Assembly (NCBI RefSeq): GCF_047496725.1
Contig: NC_132983.1
Coordinates: forward strand, 8,896,001 to 8,960,000
Length of the DNA stretch: 64,000 bases
Reading direction: 5' to 3'
Source: Anoplolepis gracilipes
Taxonomy: Eukaryota > Arthropoda > Insecta > Hymenoptera > Formicidae
Shown here piece by piece: positions 1 to 10,920 of this stretch. Position 1 is the first letter of the stretch. Each line of letters starts with the position of its first letter. Below the pieces are notes generated by a model, which saw nothing but the letters and a program-made list of their open reading frames with translations, did not search any database and was not told the DNA's origin. Position numbers and translations under genes: made by a program.

Positions 1-25
1 TGGCTCGTTAATTATGAGACACCCT
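1..25. mobile_element. right end of a MITE ending in ACACCCTG (cut by window start)
   Basis: The first 25 bases end in gacaccctg followed by TA. This is the same terminus (CAGGGTGT in the other direction) as the fold-back element at 16383-17173 and close to the ends of the 6009-6430 element. It is probably the terminal piece of a TA-target MITE whose body lies outside the window. Only the end is visible, so the family is inferred. Confidence 0.4.
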
Positions 26-44
26 GTATATATATATATATATA

Positions 45-810
45 CAGGGTGGACCATTTTAATCCATCCAGTCGAATATCTCGAAAACCAAGCTCAGGAG
101 AGAAAAATGTTTCAGACAAAAGTTATATGGTTTCGAAAGGGCCATAAGATGGTACCATTGGTTTGACCTTGAAAAGTCATTTGAAGGTCACGTGAAAGTC
201 ACTTCAAGTTTTTTAAATGGAACACCCTATATATTTTTACATATTCTTGTAGCTCATCTCGAGAGCTTTCCAAAACACTTATGACAAAGTATTTTTCATT
301 AAGTATTTTTTGAGTTATAAGGCTTCAAAGTTGCAGTATTTTGACATAAAGTACAAGATATCTCATAAAATATTCATTTTTTGATTGTCTTACTCTAATA
401 TTTTTATGCACAGAATAACGAGACGAATCAATTGGTATAATTAAAACACATAATTATGTTAAAGTAAAATCTGAATTAGCAACTAACAGTTACACATTTT
501 TACTTTAACATAATTATGTATTTTCTTTACACCAATTGATTCGTCTCATTATTCTGTGCATAAAAGTATTAGAGTAAGATAATAAAAAAATGAATATTTT
601 ACGAGATATCTTGTATTTTATGTCAAAATACTGCAATTTTGAAGCCTTATAACTCAAAAAATACTTAATAAAAAATACTTTGTCATAAGTGTTTTGGAAA
701 GCTCTCGAGATGAGCTACAAGAATATGTAAAAATATATAGGGTGTTCCATTTAAAAAATTTGAAGTGACCTTCACGTGACCTTCAAATGACTTTTCAAGG
801 TCAAACCAAT
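45..810. mobile_element. fold-back MITE A, copy 1
   Basis: Starts with CAGGGTGGACC after a TA run. It contains a long imperfect palindrome: the left arm (157-470) is repeated in inverse orientation at 497-810, with a loop of about 26 bp between. The arms share blocks such as the ggaacaccctata motif and the tcatctcgagagctttcc motif. There is no coding capacity. The outer part of the right arm (the inverse of 45-156) is missing, so this copy is truncated on its right side. A second partial copy is split by the retroelement at 17273-26853. The TA flank and the absence of ORFs suggest a Tc1/mariner-type MITE, but no autonomous partner is visible here. Confidence 0.75.
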
Positions 811-865
811 CTTTTACACACACACTCAGCCATACACACATCGTGTGTAGCAATCAGCTGATCGC

Positions 866-1206
866 AGCGTCCGACGTTATTTTAAGGAACACTTATTCCT
901 GACGTAATTATACGACATTTTCTTCTTTACCAAAATTTTATTTAAAGCATAATTTTGTGTTATAAGATAAAATAGTTAGCAATTTTGATTCATGCGGCGG
1001 TAATCACTCGTCGGACAGTCAGCTGCGCCTGCGCTCGCGGTGCGCCGCGCTGCTCCTGGCTGCCTTCTATACTCGACGCGTGATTTGCTAACTATTTTCG
1101 CTCAAAAACTACGCTTTAAATCAAATTTTGGTAAAGGAAAAATTGTCTTAGAATTGTGTCAGGAGTACGTCATTTTACGGACGGAAGGTTGTTCTGGGAC
1201 ACCCTG

Positions 1207-1248
<42 letters not shown>

Positions 1249-1391
1249 TGAGCGAAAATAGTTAGCAAATCACGCGTCGAGTATAGAAGGCAACCAGGAG
1301 CAGCGCGGCGCACCGCGAGCGCAGGCGCAGCTGACTGTCCGACGAGTGATTACCGCCGCATGAATCAAAATTGCTAACTATTTTATCTTAT

Positions 1392-1394
<3 letters not shown>
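866..1394. mobile_element. MITE B copy in reverse orientation plus an inverted partial copy
   Basis: Bases 866-1210 are the reverse complement of most of the element at 6009-6430 and end in acaccctgta. A TA microsatellite (about 1207-1246) follows, and then a second, inverted piece of the same element (about 1249-1394), so 965-1108 and 1249-1394 form long inverted arms. The central part is strikingly GC-rich (about 1020-1075) compared with its surroundings. A reading frame of 73 codons across it ends in an Ile-Tyr run translated from the TA repeat and is not a gene. Confidence 0.7.
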
Positions 1395-1443
<49 letters not shown>

Positions 1444-1664
1444 ATATATTATTATTATAATTTAGCTAAAATATTTAAATATTAATACAATAATTTATTA
1501 TTAAATACAATATTGATATCAAATCGATATTGATTCGAGGTTCGAAATTTGTTCGAAATCGCGGACACGATTGAATCAAAATCGATCTTTAAATTGATAT
1601 TATTTCGATGAAACGACTTCGACATCATTTCGATGTCATTTCGAAATTTCATTTCTAACTGGGG
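1395..1664. repeat. TA microsatellite and AT-rich filler
   Basis: About 45 bp of TA repeat (1394-1440) followed by AT-rich sequence with several ATCGATAT/TTCGAAAT-type short palindromes (1510-1650). I see no gene or recognisable element here. Confidence 0.6.
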
Positions 1665-1826
1665 AGGCTTGGAAGTTCCAATATTTTGACATCAAATACG
1701 AAATATCTCGCAAAATATTAATTTTTCGATTTTTTTAGAGAAACATCCATGTATTTTTTTATGATTATTATTATGTGCTAAAAAGTATTAAAATAAGATA
1801 ATCGAAAAATTAATTTTTTACGAGAG
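1665..1826. mobile_element. fragment related to MITE A
   Basis: Contains the block tattttgacat..aaatatctcgcaaaatatt, similar to 330-375 of MITE A, and the pieces 1690-1740 and about 1785-1826 are near-inverse of each other. Its right edge coincides with the point where homology of the family A gypsy env region stops (about 1828), so this element or a rearrangement at it removed the 3' end of that retroelement. Confidence 0.45.
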
Positions 1827-1827
1827 T

Positions 1828-2850
1828 TGCTAGAATCAATTAGATTATTAAATTGATTAGGTACTAGTGTTACAGGTAATCTTTTGTTGTTTATCATATG
1901 ATGAGAATCTTTTAAATTATTAAACAATTCTCTAGGAGATAGTATTTTAGAATAGAGTAATCCTCGGCGCGCTAATAATATAGTGTCGGTAAGTATTTCT
2001 AGTTCCAATTCATATTTGAGCATCATTTCAGCACAATCTAGTAAATATGAATTTATTTTTGGGTTCATTTGCGTTTCAGTTAGTTTATTAAAGTTTTGTA
2101 ATATGTGTACTTTTAATATGTTCAAATTAAAATCGATTTCTCTAAATTTTTTATTATTTGCTATAAAATTACAAAAGTTATTAATAGTTGATTGTATAAT
2201 ACTGATTTGTTTTTTATATAGATTTATTAATTGTTTTGAATTATTATAAGTAAGATCTATCTGTTCGTTATAGTAATCAGCATCATATGAATCTAATGTG
2301 TCGAATAAGATCTTCGAAATTTAACCTGTGTGAAGTTAGCCCCACAATATTAAAAAATCAAAAATTTTCTTTTTGCTAACGTTTGCCCATCGTTTGCCCA
2401 TGAATGCCCCGTTGGAATTTTCGTTTTCCCCCTTTTAGTTTAAAAAATATAGGCAAAACAAATTTTGGGAGGCCAACTTTACACTAGCCCCCCAACATTG
2501 AAAAATCTAAAATTTTCTTTTTGCGAACGTTTGCTCATCGTTTGCCTACGAATGCCCCGTTGGAATTTTCGTTTGCGCCTCTTTAGTTTAAAAGTTACAG
2601 GCAAGTCAATTTTGAGATCTGGCCCCTCAATACTGAAAAATCTAAAATTTTCTTTTTGCAAACGTTTGCTCATCGGTTGACCTAACCTAACCTAACGGTG
2701 CAAGATTGACGTAACTAATGAATTTCCAATAGTCTCTAAAAATAAAAAGATTACCGACATTTTCAAAGTAGATTCCGGCTAGGTATGTTAATGGTTGATT
2801 GGTCAAGACCTCGAAAGAGTTCGAACTAATTGGTATCATCATTCTGTAAT
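1828..2850 (-). pseudogene. env-like gene remnant, family A copy 1
   Basis: Downstream of integrase on the minus strand are two env pieces. One (2697-2850) has the PISSNSFE..YWKFISYVNLAPL type start that is also seen at 58040-58192. The other (1828-2290) matches the second env block at 57305-57770 (EMMLKYELELEILTD..ARRGLL). Errantivirus envelope proteins are membrane fusion glycoproteins related to the baculovirus F protein. Between the pieces, about 235 bp present in the relative at 57808-58043 has been replaced by an unrelated filler (2326-2695). The C-terminal half, including any membrane anchor, is gone. The fusion-protein assignment rests on position and on the better preserved env of family B. 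Confidence 0.6.
2326..2696. repeat. filler insertion: three tandem ~140-bp units ending in CCTAA repeats
   Basis: Three imperfect repeats start their shared block aaaattttctttttgc near 2361, 2509 and 2643 (spacing about 148 and 134 bp). Each also carries a variant of aacgtttgcccatcg and aatgccccgttggaattttc. The block ends with CCTAACCTAACCTAA (2681-2695), the insect telomere motif TTAGG on the other strand. It replaces a stretch of the retroelement that is intact in the copy at 57808-58043, and the join uses the shared bases ctaacggtgcaag. Confidence 0.75.
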
Positions 2851-4400
2851 GGGAAATATGCGCGTTCAGTTTATTATGTAAAATTTGATTTCTGTTGTCT
2901 TTCTTAATTTCATAATTAACGTCATTTATTTTGCGTATAACTTGGAAATGGTCCATTATATTGATCTGTCAATTTTTTACTACCAGTTCTGATTGTTTCG
3001 TGAAGCACATAAACGTATTCTCCCGGATCTACTATTAACGATTTTAATTTTCTATCATAATATTCTTTTGCTGATTCTTTTGCTTTACATAAATTTTCTT
3101 TTGTATTTTTCCTTAAGTAAGTTAATTTGTTGATTAAATCCACGAGAAATTCCTTATGAGTAATTCATTCGCGGTTTTGTAAATACAGAAGGTAATCGTG
3201 GTTTTCGTCCAAATATTAACTCGTACGGAGATATTTTAGTCCCTTCGTGATATGCTGCATTGTAAAAGAACATTGCCGCGTCTAGAAATGAATCTCAATT
3301 ATTTTGATTTTTATTAATATATGATCTCAAATATTCCGCCAGTACATGATGAGAGTGTTCTAATGACCCGTTAGATTGAGGGTGATAGACACTCGTTTTT
3401 ATCTGTTTTATTTTAAAGATTCTTGCAATTTCTTTCATTAATTCTCCTAAGATGTTACTACCTTGATCGGACAGCAATTCTTTAGGCGAGCCAAAAGTGT
3501 AAATATACTTATTAACGATTATATCGGCTATAATCGCGCTGTTTGTATCTGGTAACGGATATGCTGTGCAAAATTTTGTCAATTGGTCTTGCGTAGTTAA
3601 TATATGTATATTTATTTCCTTTTTCTGTTTTCGGTAAAAAGTCCTACTATATCTATTGCGACTTTTTGAAATGCCTCATTTGGTGTGTCAGTAATTAACA
3701 TGGGGACTTTTGTTTTTATGCGGACTAATTTTCGCTTTTGACAATCATGAACATGTCTTTATATAATTCTTAACATCATGTTTCATATCATCTCATGAAT
3801 AATGCTGTTGTATTCGTTTTAAGATTTTAGTGATGCCTTTATGACCGCTAATTTTCGAGTTATGTAATTCTTTAAGTATGTTTTGTTTCGTTAGTGGGTC
3901 AGTAATTTCTTGAGGTAAAGATTTGAGTAAAAATACTTGTATTGGTGTGTCTTTAAATATGTATTTGATCATTTGAGTTATTTTTATCATACTAGTAATA
4001 TCTCTTATGGGTGCTATTGATAATATTTTTTTATTGTGTTCGATAACGTATTCCTTTAATTTAATTAAACAGTTAAATACAGTTTCTAGGTTAACGGGTT
4101 TATTTTCTTGCGTAATAAGATTTATTACGGTCGAATGTTTCTTTTTTATTATATTAATATTTCCCGGCGTTAATGTCAAATTTTCGGCTTTGTTATCTTC
4201 AGTAGCAGATAATGTAATTTTAATTTTAGGAGAAAGGATTGTTTCCGTTACTAATGTTCCTTTAATATTGCCCGATGTTTGAGGGATTATATTATCTGTT
4301 TTCCACAGCAAGTCATTTAATGCGTGAATGCAAGAATAAACTATAACTAGGATTTTCATTATTGCTGGTCGAAACTTTAGCTTGTAAAATTGATATTTGA
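2850..4400 (-). pseudogene. integrase region of pol, family A copy 1
   Basis: The minus-strand pieces, in order, are an H2C2 zinc-finger start with the H-H part (KISGHKGITKILKRIQQHYS, about 3795-3850), the catalytic core with D in LLSDQGSNILGE (about 3455) and E downstream of HPQSNGSLEHSHHVL (about 3350), and a C-terminal part with YDRKLKSLIVDPGEYVYVL (about 3000-3070). The enzyme would insert the reverse-transcribed DNA into the chromosome. Several frame shifts (for example near 3790, 3600, 3290 and 3140) separate the pieces, so no active protein is possible. Compared with family B (23516 end) the domain order is normal. Confidence 0.8.
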
Positions 4401-6880
4401 GGTATTCTAGAAAGGGCGTCCGCGTTAGTATTTTGTTTTCCTTCTTTATCTAGAACTTCATAATTGAATTCTTCTAACTTTAGTCGCCAACGCATTAAAC
4501 GAGATGATAGGTCCTTAACATTAAAAAGCCAAAGTAATGTTTTATAATCGGTAATTATTTTGAATCTTTTGCCATATAAGTATGGTCGAAAATGTTTCGT
4601 TGCCCATACGATAACTAGGAGTTCCTTTTCAGTCGTATCGTAAATACGTTCCGCTTTATTAAGTGTTCTAGAAGCATAAGCGATTGGAAGATCATTTCCT
4701 ATCTTCTCTTGTGACAAGACTGCACCGATTCCTTCATCGCTAGCATCCGTAGTTAATAAGAATTCTTTATTAAAATCTGGATATTGTAAAATAGGTTTAC
4801 TTGATAGTAATTGTTTAAGTTTTTCAAAATTTATTTGCTGTCGCGTTTCCCATTTGAATGGTACGTTTTTCCTAAGAAGTGATACGAACGGATAAGTAAT
4901 CGAACTGAAATCTTTAATAAAACATCGATAATAACCTACAAATCCTAAAAATTGCTTAAGTTCTTTATGATTCTTTGAGACGGGATATATTTTTACTATC
5001 TCTATTTTTTCTGGATTAGGTCTTACTCCTTTGTCTGAAATTATATGACCTAAGTAAATTAATTCTATTTTAAAAAATTCACATTTATTTGACTGCTAGT
5101 TAAGACCGGCTTCTCTTAATCGTTCAAAAAGTTGAGTAAGTTTTTGTCTATGTTCCTCTAAAGATTCTGCATAAATGACAATATCGTCTAAATAAACAAA
5201 ACAAACATTTCCTTGTAAACCTGCTAAAACATTATCCATTAAACGCTGGAACGTTGCGGGGGTATTCTTTAATCCGAAGGGCATTTTTTTGTATTCGTAA
5301 TGACCGTTAGGTGTACTAAACGCTGTTTTTGTTGAATCTTGCGGATCCATCGGAATTTGGTGAAAACCGGATGCTAGATCGAAACACGAAAAATATCTAG
5401 CTTTTCCTAATTGGTCTAGAATGTCTGTTATATTAGGGAGAGGATAAGTGTCACCTGTTTATTATTTAATTTACGAAAATCTATCACTAACCTCTACCGC
5501 TTGTTACCGTTAGCATCTGGTTTCTTGGGTACTATTCATAATGGTGAATTAAATGGCAAAAGAGATGGTTGAATGATATCTTGTTCAAGTAATTTATTCA
5601 CTTACTGTTTAATTTCTTCTTTGTGAATAGGCTGGTGTCTATATTGTTTAACAATTATAGGGGCATTATCCGTCGTAGGAATAGAATGCGTGATACGATT
5701 TGTACCTTTTAATTTATCACCCGGCAAATGAAATATATCATTATAGTTCTCTATAATTGATAATATAGAAAGTTTATCTTCTTTATTTAAGTGATCAATT
5801 CTCAGGTTTTCTTTTAATGTCTTTAATCTATCCGTTAGATTATTTGAGATCACCGAATTAATTACGTGCGCAGAGCTGTCCCTCGGGCTCGTGTCAATTA
5901 ACACTGGCTCTACGTCGATTACAGGTGTCTCGATATTTATTTCTTTTTCTGTCATGTTAATTACATATGTATGTATATTACCGTTAGTTACTTTTACGAT
6001 GCTATCTATACAGGGTAATTCAAAATAATCTGATGTCCTCAAAATGACATATTCTTGAGCGAATTCTAAAACAATTTTTCCTTTACCAAAATTTGATTTG
6101 AAGCATATTTTTTGAGTTATAAACAAAAATAGTTAGCAAATCACACGTCGAGTATAGAAGGCAGGCAGGGGCGGCGCGACGCGCCACGAGCGCGGGCGCA
6201 GCTGACCGTCCGACGGGTGATTACCGTCGCATGAGTCGCTACCTATTTTATCTTATAACATAAAATTATGCTTTAAATAAAATTTTGGTAAAGAAGAAAA
6301 TGTCTTATAATTACGTCAGGAATAAGTGTTCCTTAAAATAACGTTACTTTAATGATCAAAAGTTGCTTCGGATTGTCGGTCGTCGGACGCTGCAATCAGC
6401 TGACATCAGGTTGTTTTGAATCACCCTGTATATAAGAAATATGCCGTTTGATATTTCTTGTCAATTTATTAATCTGTTATTAATATTATTTTATTTAGCT
6501 CTAATTATACATGAGCATATGCTTTTAGCCGGTAATGTTAACATATTACTATATTCTAATGAATATATTTTATTATTTCGTATAGTAACCGTTTGTTTTT
6601 CAAAGTCTATTTTTGCATTTTCGAGACGTAAAAAGGTTGATCCGATAATTCTTTATTCTCTTAATGGAAATTTACTCGGTACTACGTGAAATTCATGATT
6701 GCCGTTTTCTGAATTTAGATATACCGTTCCGAGAGTTTGTTGTTTTTCTTCTGTTATACCCTGTATCTCGACTCTTTGATCTTGGTATACTAATGTGTCG
6801 CGGAGCAAAGCGTTCGCTTTAATAATATTTATATCGGCGCCTGTGTCTAATAAGAATTTGTCTGATGGGTTTTTGAGTTC
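4400..6880 (-). pseudogene. protease, reverse transcriptase and RNase H of pol, family A copy 1
   Basis: Minus strand. A retropepsin motif LLDTGADINI lies at about 6832-6858. The RT has FGLKNTPATFQRLMDNVLAG and the catalytic box YLDDIVIYA (about 5190). RNase H has YASRTLNKAE, TEKELLVIVW and the end NADALSRIP (4380-4720). Gag-Pol processing, DNA synthesis and removal of RNA would be the roles. MITE B (6009-6430) splits the linker between protease and RT. Further stops lie near 5095, 5350 and 5600. The relative at 31084-33120 is intact across the MITE site. Confidence 0.85.
6009..6430. mobile_element. MITE B inserted in the gypsy pol region
   Basis: A 422-bp element starting TACAGGGT and ending ACCCTGTA, flanked by TA. 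The related gypsy copy at 32670-32690 reads straight through the site (gctatctataagaaat), which gives the exact empty site and a TA target duplication (6007-6008 and 6431-6432). Terminal inverted repeats and a TA target point to the Tc1/mariner superfamily. There is no transposase. The same family occurs in reverse at 866-1210. Confidence 0.88.
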
Positions 6881-7088
6881 ATCGAAGGGGATTGAGATGA
6901 CGTTTCGGGAATTTGTTCGGATTGTGTTCGAGCTCTGTTTCCATTAGGTGAACTGGGTTTGCACGGCTCGATGATTGGCCCTGGCGTTGCACGCCTGTCA
7001 CTTGGCTTTGATAGTTTAAATGATTATTAGATTGGTTATTATTATTATGGCGATAATTACTTAAGTTATTTGAGTTATTTAAGCTATA

Positions 7089-8000
7089 TCAATAATTATT
7101 ATTACTTTGTCCGGCATTTGTTTGTCTATTAGGTTGTGTATAAAATCTATTTCCAGAATTATTGAATCTATTTCCGGGATTATTATTGAAATTTTGCACA
7201 GGGTTAAATTTGCGTCTATTATAATTATTATATTGAAAATTTGAATTTCCATTACGATTTTGTATGTGAAAAGCTTTCTTCCTGCATTCATTTTTGGAAT
7301 GACCGATCTTTTTGCAATAATTGCAGGTTATAGTAGCTTGATTATTAAATCTATTGATTTTAAGTCTTTCCGCGTGATATTGTGTTTTACGCATAAATCT
7401 AACTGTAATTTCTATTGCTTCTTCTTTTTGTGCTAAAAGATGTTGCCCGATATGTTTGTGTAATCTGCCCAAAAAGTGATCTATTAATTTATTTGTAGCA
7501 AAGACTCTTAGTCCTGCCCTTGCTGCCTAATCAGGGTAGTTAGAAATTGCGATAATCATTTCGGAATTTAATTTCCTTACTTTAGTAATATATTTTTCGA
7601 GGGATTCATCTTTATTTTGTCTAAGATTATTTATTTCAAGTTCCCAATGATCAAAAGTTTTGTAATTTCCAAATTCTTTTTCTAATGCGCTACATAACTC
7701 ATCAAGATTAGTTATTGTATAAATAGATCTTATTAATGCGGCGTCTCCCGTTAATTTTGTTTGTATTACTGCTTTAAAAAAGAATATTCTTTTGTCGGGA
7801 TCAACTAATTCGATAACTCCTTTACAATCGGTTATGAATTGCGCGATTGGAATATTTTTGCCGTTAAATATTGGTAAAAGCGATAGACTTTGGCGGACAG
7901 AAAAATAACTACCATTACTATCGATGGATGATCTTCGACTTGATCGATCGCGATTGTTTGCAGCTCTTTCGAACTTTTCTGACGCGTGTGTGTCGTCCAT
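7089..8000 (-). pseudogene. gag, family A copy 1
   Basis: A minus-strand frame from the ATG at 8000 (MDDTHASEKFERAANNRD) continues to 7089 with a single in-frame TAG at about 7527-7529, where the copy at 33650 reads on. The upstream frame stays open to about 8150, so the true start could be earlier. The central part has the capsid-like Gag sequence (LPIFNGKNIPIAQFITDCKG) and then one CCHC zinc knuckle, CNYCKKIGHSKNEC (about 7290-7330), followed by an Asn/Arg-rich tail. Gag forms the particle shell and binds the RNA. A gtaagt splice-donor-like site lies near 8137 on the minus strand, which would suit a spliced env mRNA, but that is speculative. Confidence 0.8.
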
Positions 8001-8159
8001 TGTTCCGGTATTTGAAACTACGTGATTATTACTTTCAGAATTGTTACTTGACGAACTATCTTCTGACTCTAACCAGGTTTCTGAGTAATAATGTTCTAGC
8101 TCTTTTAGGAGATCTCTAAAATTTTCTATTGACTTACAGTAATAAAACGCATAGCATGA

Positions 8160-8707
8160 TGTTGATTAGATGGCTTCACGATGAGGTCGATGAGTTGATG
8201 AGTTGACTGTTCTTTACGTGGTGATCCTCTACGGAGTTTTGTTATTGCTGCTGTTTTCTTCTTCAATTGTTGATTTCTATGTTTCCTAGGAACGTCCTGA
8301 TGTCTTTGCGTCTTTTCCGATCGTTGTGGTACTGAAGTTTCGTCCGTCGCTGGATTTTATTTGATGATACGGCCTTTTAACGTGATGGAATCCTCCACGG
8401 AGTCTCGTTACTTGTTACTCTCGTTTCTCTTCTGACTGCCGATTCCTGTGTCCTTGCACCTTTTTCTCGATCGTTGTAAAACGTCTAAGTTTTATCGGTC
8501 GCTGGAGTTCGACAGTTTGACAGGAGCTTGCACTGTGAAGATCTTATCTTCTTCAAGTAGCAAGACGACCATTGGCCTTGAATCTTATTTTTCACTGTAA
8601 AGTCTTCTTGAACTTTTATGTGATTGTCGTTCCTCTTGATTTTAAAGATAAATCGTGTATCGATTATATCACAAAGAATAAAAAAAATGTTGCACCTTTA
8701 ACAGCGT
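8160..8707 (-). other. leader between primer site and gag with two imperfect tandem units
   Basis: No ORF of note. Two imperfectly repeated blocks of about 165 bp (about 8216-8350 and 8381-8510) share gtggtgatcctctacggagttt/gatggaatcctccacggagtct and the cgatcgttgt..cgtc..cgctgga motifs. This is the untranslated leader of the minus-strand retroelement. Confidence 0.6.
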
Positions 8708-8725
8708 ATCCCACCGCTGCCACCA
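8708..8725 (-). other. tRNA-Leu primer binding site
   Basis: On the minus strand TGGTGGCAGCGGTGGGAT begins 2 bases after the LTR end. It is complementary to the 3' end of eukaryotic tRNA-Leu(AAG/TAG), which ends ATCCCACCGCTGCCA plus CCA. This marks the start of minus-strand DNA synthesis and fixes the 5' LTR. The same primer site occurs in family B at 18095. Confidence 0.85.
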
Positions 8726-8727
8726 GT

Positions 8728-9068
8728 TGTTACGTGCCTTACAAACAACGTAATGAAATAAAAATATAGTCGGGGATACGGTGCTCAGTGCTTTTATTAT
8801 GAAACTTCGGATATATTGCTGAGGCCGAGTACAGACGAGAACTAACTACATTTTATATCGCTGGATCTTCATTCTCGGAGGTCCCCACATGCAGATAAAG
8901 TCGTGTGGCATCTCGGAGTGATGCGTTTATCGCTTAACTGAAAGAGATATCCCGCGAAGAAATATTAAGAGTGTCCTGTGTGGCTTATGTACATCTAGCG
9001 TGAGAAACTGCTGTCTCTTAATAAGATATCGTGAAATATTTGCGTTGGAAAAGTTGCGGTACGTAACA
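8728..9068 (-). repeat. 5' LTR of family A copy 1
   Basis: 341 bp, TGTTACG...GTAACA on the minus strand. About 230 bp of it (8855-9068) match the LTR at 55623-55966 closely (tatcgctgga..ggtccccacatgcagataaag), while the remainder is diverged. It ends beside the primer site. Confidence 0.85.
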
Positions 9069-9669
9069 GCAGTTAACACGTATGTCGTTAGTATCGCAGA
9101 GCTAGCGCAGTCTTCCGGCGACATAGTGTCATTAGCTGCGTTCAGCAGAAAAAGCAAATCATCGAGCGCTTAGTGATTCTTTATTGTGATTGGTTCTTGC
9201 ATTTAGATCTTCGTTGGATCTAAGTGTGTCGCCTTTTATTTTGCAATTCATTTCTTCGACGGAAGACTGCGCCAGCTCTGCGATACTACATACGTGGGTA
9301 ACCGCACAGTAAAATAATAAAGGTTAATCTTTTGTGAAGTGTGATAGTTGTGATAAAATCTTTTTTTTTTTTTTAATAAACGAAGGAGTATTTTGAAGAA
9401 GATATAATGGCAGAAAATCAGCGTAAGTATTTATTTACTTATTAAATTAAAGTCTCCATCGAGCCGTCGTATGGGTCGGACATGTTTACAACGCTCGTCC
9501 GCGTCGTACGCGATATTATACCTACCTATTGTGTAGCAAGTGTTGTTATTCTCACGTGCTAATATATATCACTTATTAATATCACTTGTAAATAACGAGA
9601 TAAAGTGCTCAAAGTAGGTATTAATAAATATCGTCTGAAAAAAAATATTCCGCGGCCGCCATGGTCAGC

Positions 9670-10789
9670 GGACTTGACAGCATTGTCGTGCAACAAACCA
9701 CGTCAAACTAAACATCTTGCAACAACGACGAGATAACTTCAGAACAGCATACCACGGGTAATCGAAATGAATGGTATAAGGTTAAAAGCAAAAATAAAAG
9801 ACTAAGATCCAGCCCTGAAGGAAATAATATACAACGCAGATCAAAACAAACACGCATCGCTGACTACTGGCTAAATGCGCCAATCAGTGCAGCAAACAAA
9901 TATCAACACCTAGACAATCAGGAATCTGAAGAATCGGTAAACCTAGCTACAGTCAAAACTATCAAAGTTCCTCCTATATTTATCTCAAGAGTCAATAATA
10001 TAACTCCGTTATTGAACATGCTAAATCTAATCACTAAAGATAATTATACTATTAAAGTGCAAAATCAAGAACAAGTCAAGGTCCAAGCTAAAACCATCGA
10101 AGCCTACGACGTAATTATTAAAGCCCTAAAAGAAAAAATACTGAATATCACACCTATCAGAAAAAACAAGAAAAACCATTCAAAGTAATATTACGTAATA
10201 TGCACCATTCAACCGAAATCGATAGCATAAAAAACAAAATAGAAAGTCATGGCCACACGGTACTAAACATTATAAATATGCGGCAAAGAATAACGAAAAA
10301 GCCGCTACCCTTATTTGTTATAGATCTAAAGCCAGATGTAAATAATAAAAGTATCTACGTGATTGAATACCTACTAAACACTAAAATTAAGTTTGAAGCC
10401 CCGCACTCTAAACGTGAAATACCCCAATGCATAAACTGCGTTATGGTCACACAAAGAACTTTTGCTTCCATCTCCCGCGATGTGTTAAGTGCACAGGCAA
10501 TCACAAAACAACAGATTGCATGCATAGAGATAGATCCGATAAAGTAAAGTGTGTATTGTGCGGCGGGAATCACCCAGCCAACTATAAAGGCTGTATAATT
10601 TATAAACAATTACAAAAAGCTAAATTCCCGTCTCTGAGGAATAAAGAAATAGCACCAAAACAAAATGTTATGGAACAAATCGAATACCCGAAACAACCAT
10701 TGGAACATCCAAAGCCTAATCACCCAAGACTCACCTATGCACAGATTACAGCTGACAACAGGATACAAAACAACACTCCTAACAACTAA
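9670..10789 (+). pseudogene. ORF1 (Gag-like, PRE_C2HC type) of the Jockey-like element
   Basis: Nucleic-acid-binding protein needed for RNP formation in Jockey-clade elements. Three frames have to be followed. About 9766-10187 carries RIADYWLNAPIS and PPIFISRVNNITPLLNML, 10200-10437 carries the RNA-binding-like part ending REIPQCINC, and 10437-10789 carries three zinc knuckles (GHTKNFCFHLPRCVKC, CTGNHKTTDC, CVLCGGNHPANYKGC). The stop after HSK (about 10187) and a frame change near 10437 break it. The tail is Pro/Asn-rich, which is usual for the family. Confidence 0.75.
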
Positions 10790-10920
10790 GCATCAAACCA
10801 ACAGCTTCAAGGACACCAATCTAATGACCTCCAAGAACTAAAAACCATGATGAAAGGCCTCATGTCACAGATGAGTACAATGCTAAATCTCCCTACCACT
10901 CTAGTCGCTAAAATGGCGTA

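Larger units (their letters stand above)
1828..9068 (-). mobile_element. errantivirus-like Ty3/gypsy element, family A copy 1 (decayed)
   Basis: On the minus strand the order is LTR (8728-9068), tRNA-Leu primer site, leader, gag, protease, reverse transcriptase, RNase H, integrase and an env-like region. This is the order of env-bearing insect Ty3/gypsy elements (Metaviridae, errantivirus type). The 3' LTR is missing: the element stops inside env at about 1828. Two foreign blocks interrupt it, MITE B at 6009-6430 and a telomere-motif filler at about 2326-2695. Many stops and frame shifts break all genes. Two relatives in the window (31084-34003 and 55623-58680) allow the insertions and deletions to be read by comparison. 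Confidence 0.9.

Noticed and set aside
2681..2695. CCTAA repeats as a true telomere
   Set aside because: Only three units, internal, with retroelement homology resuming at once. It is an interstitial trace.
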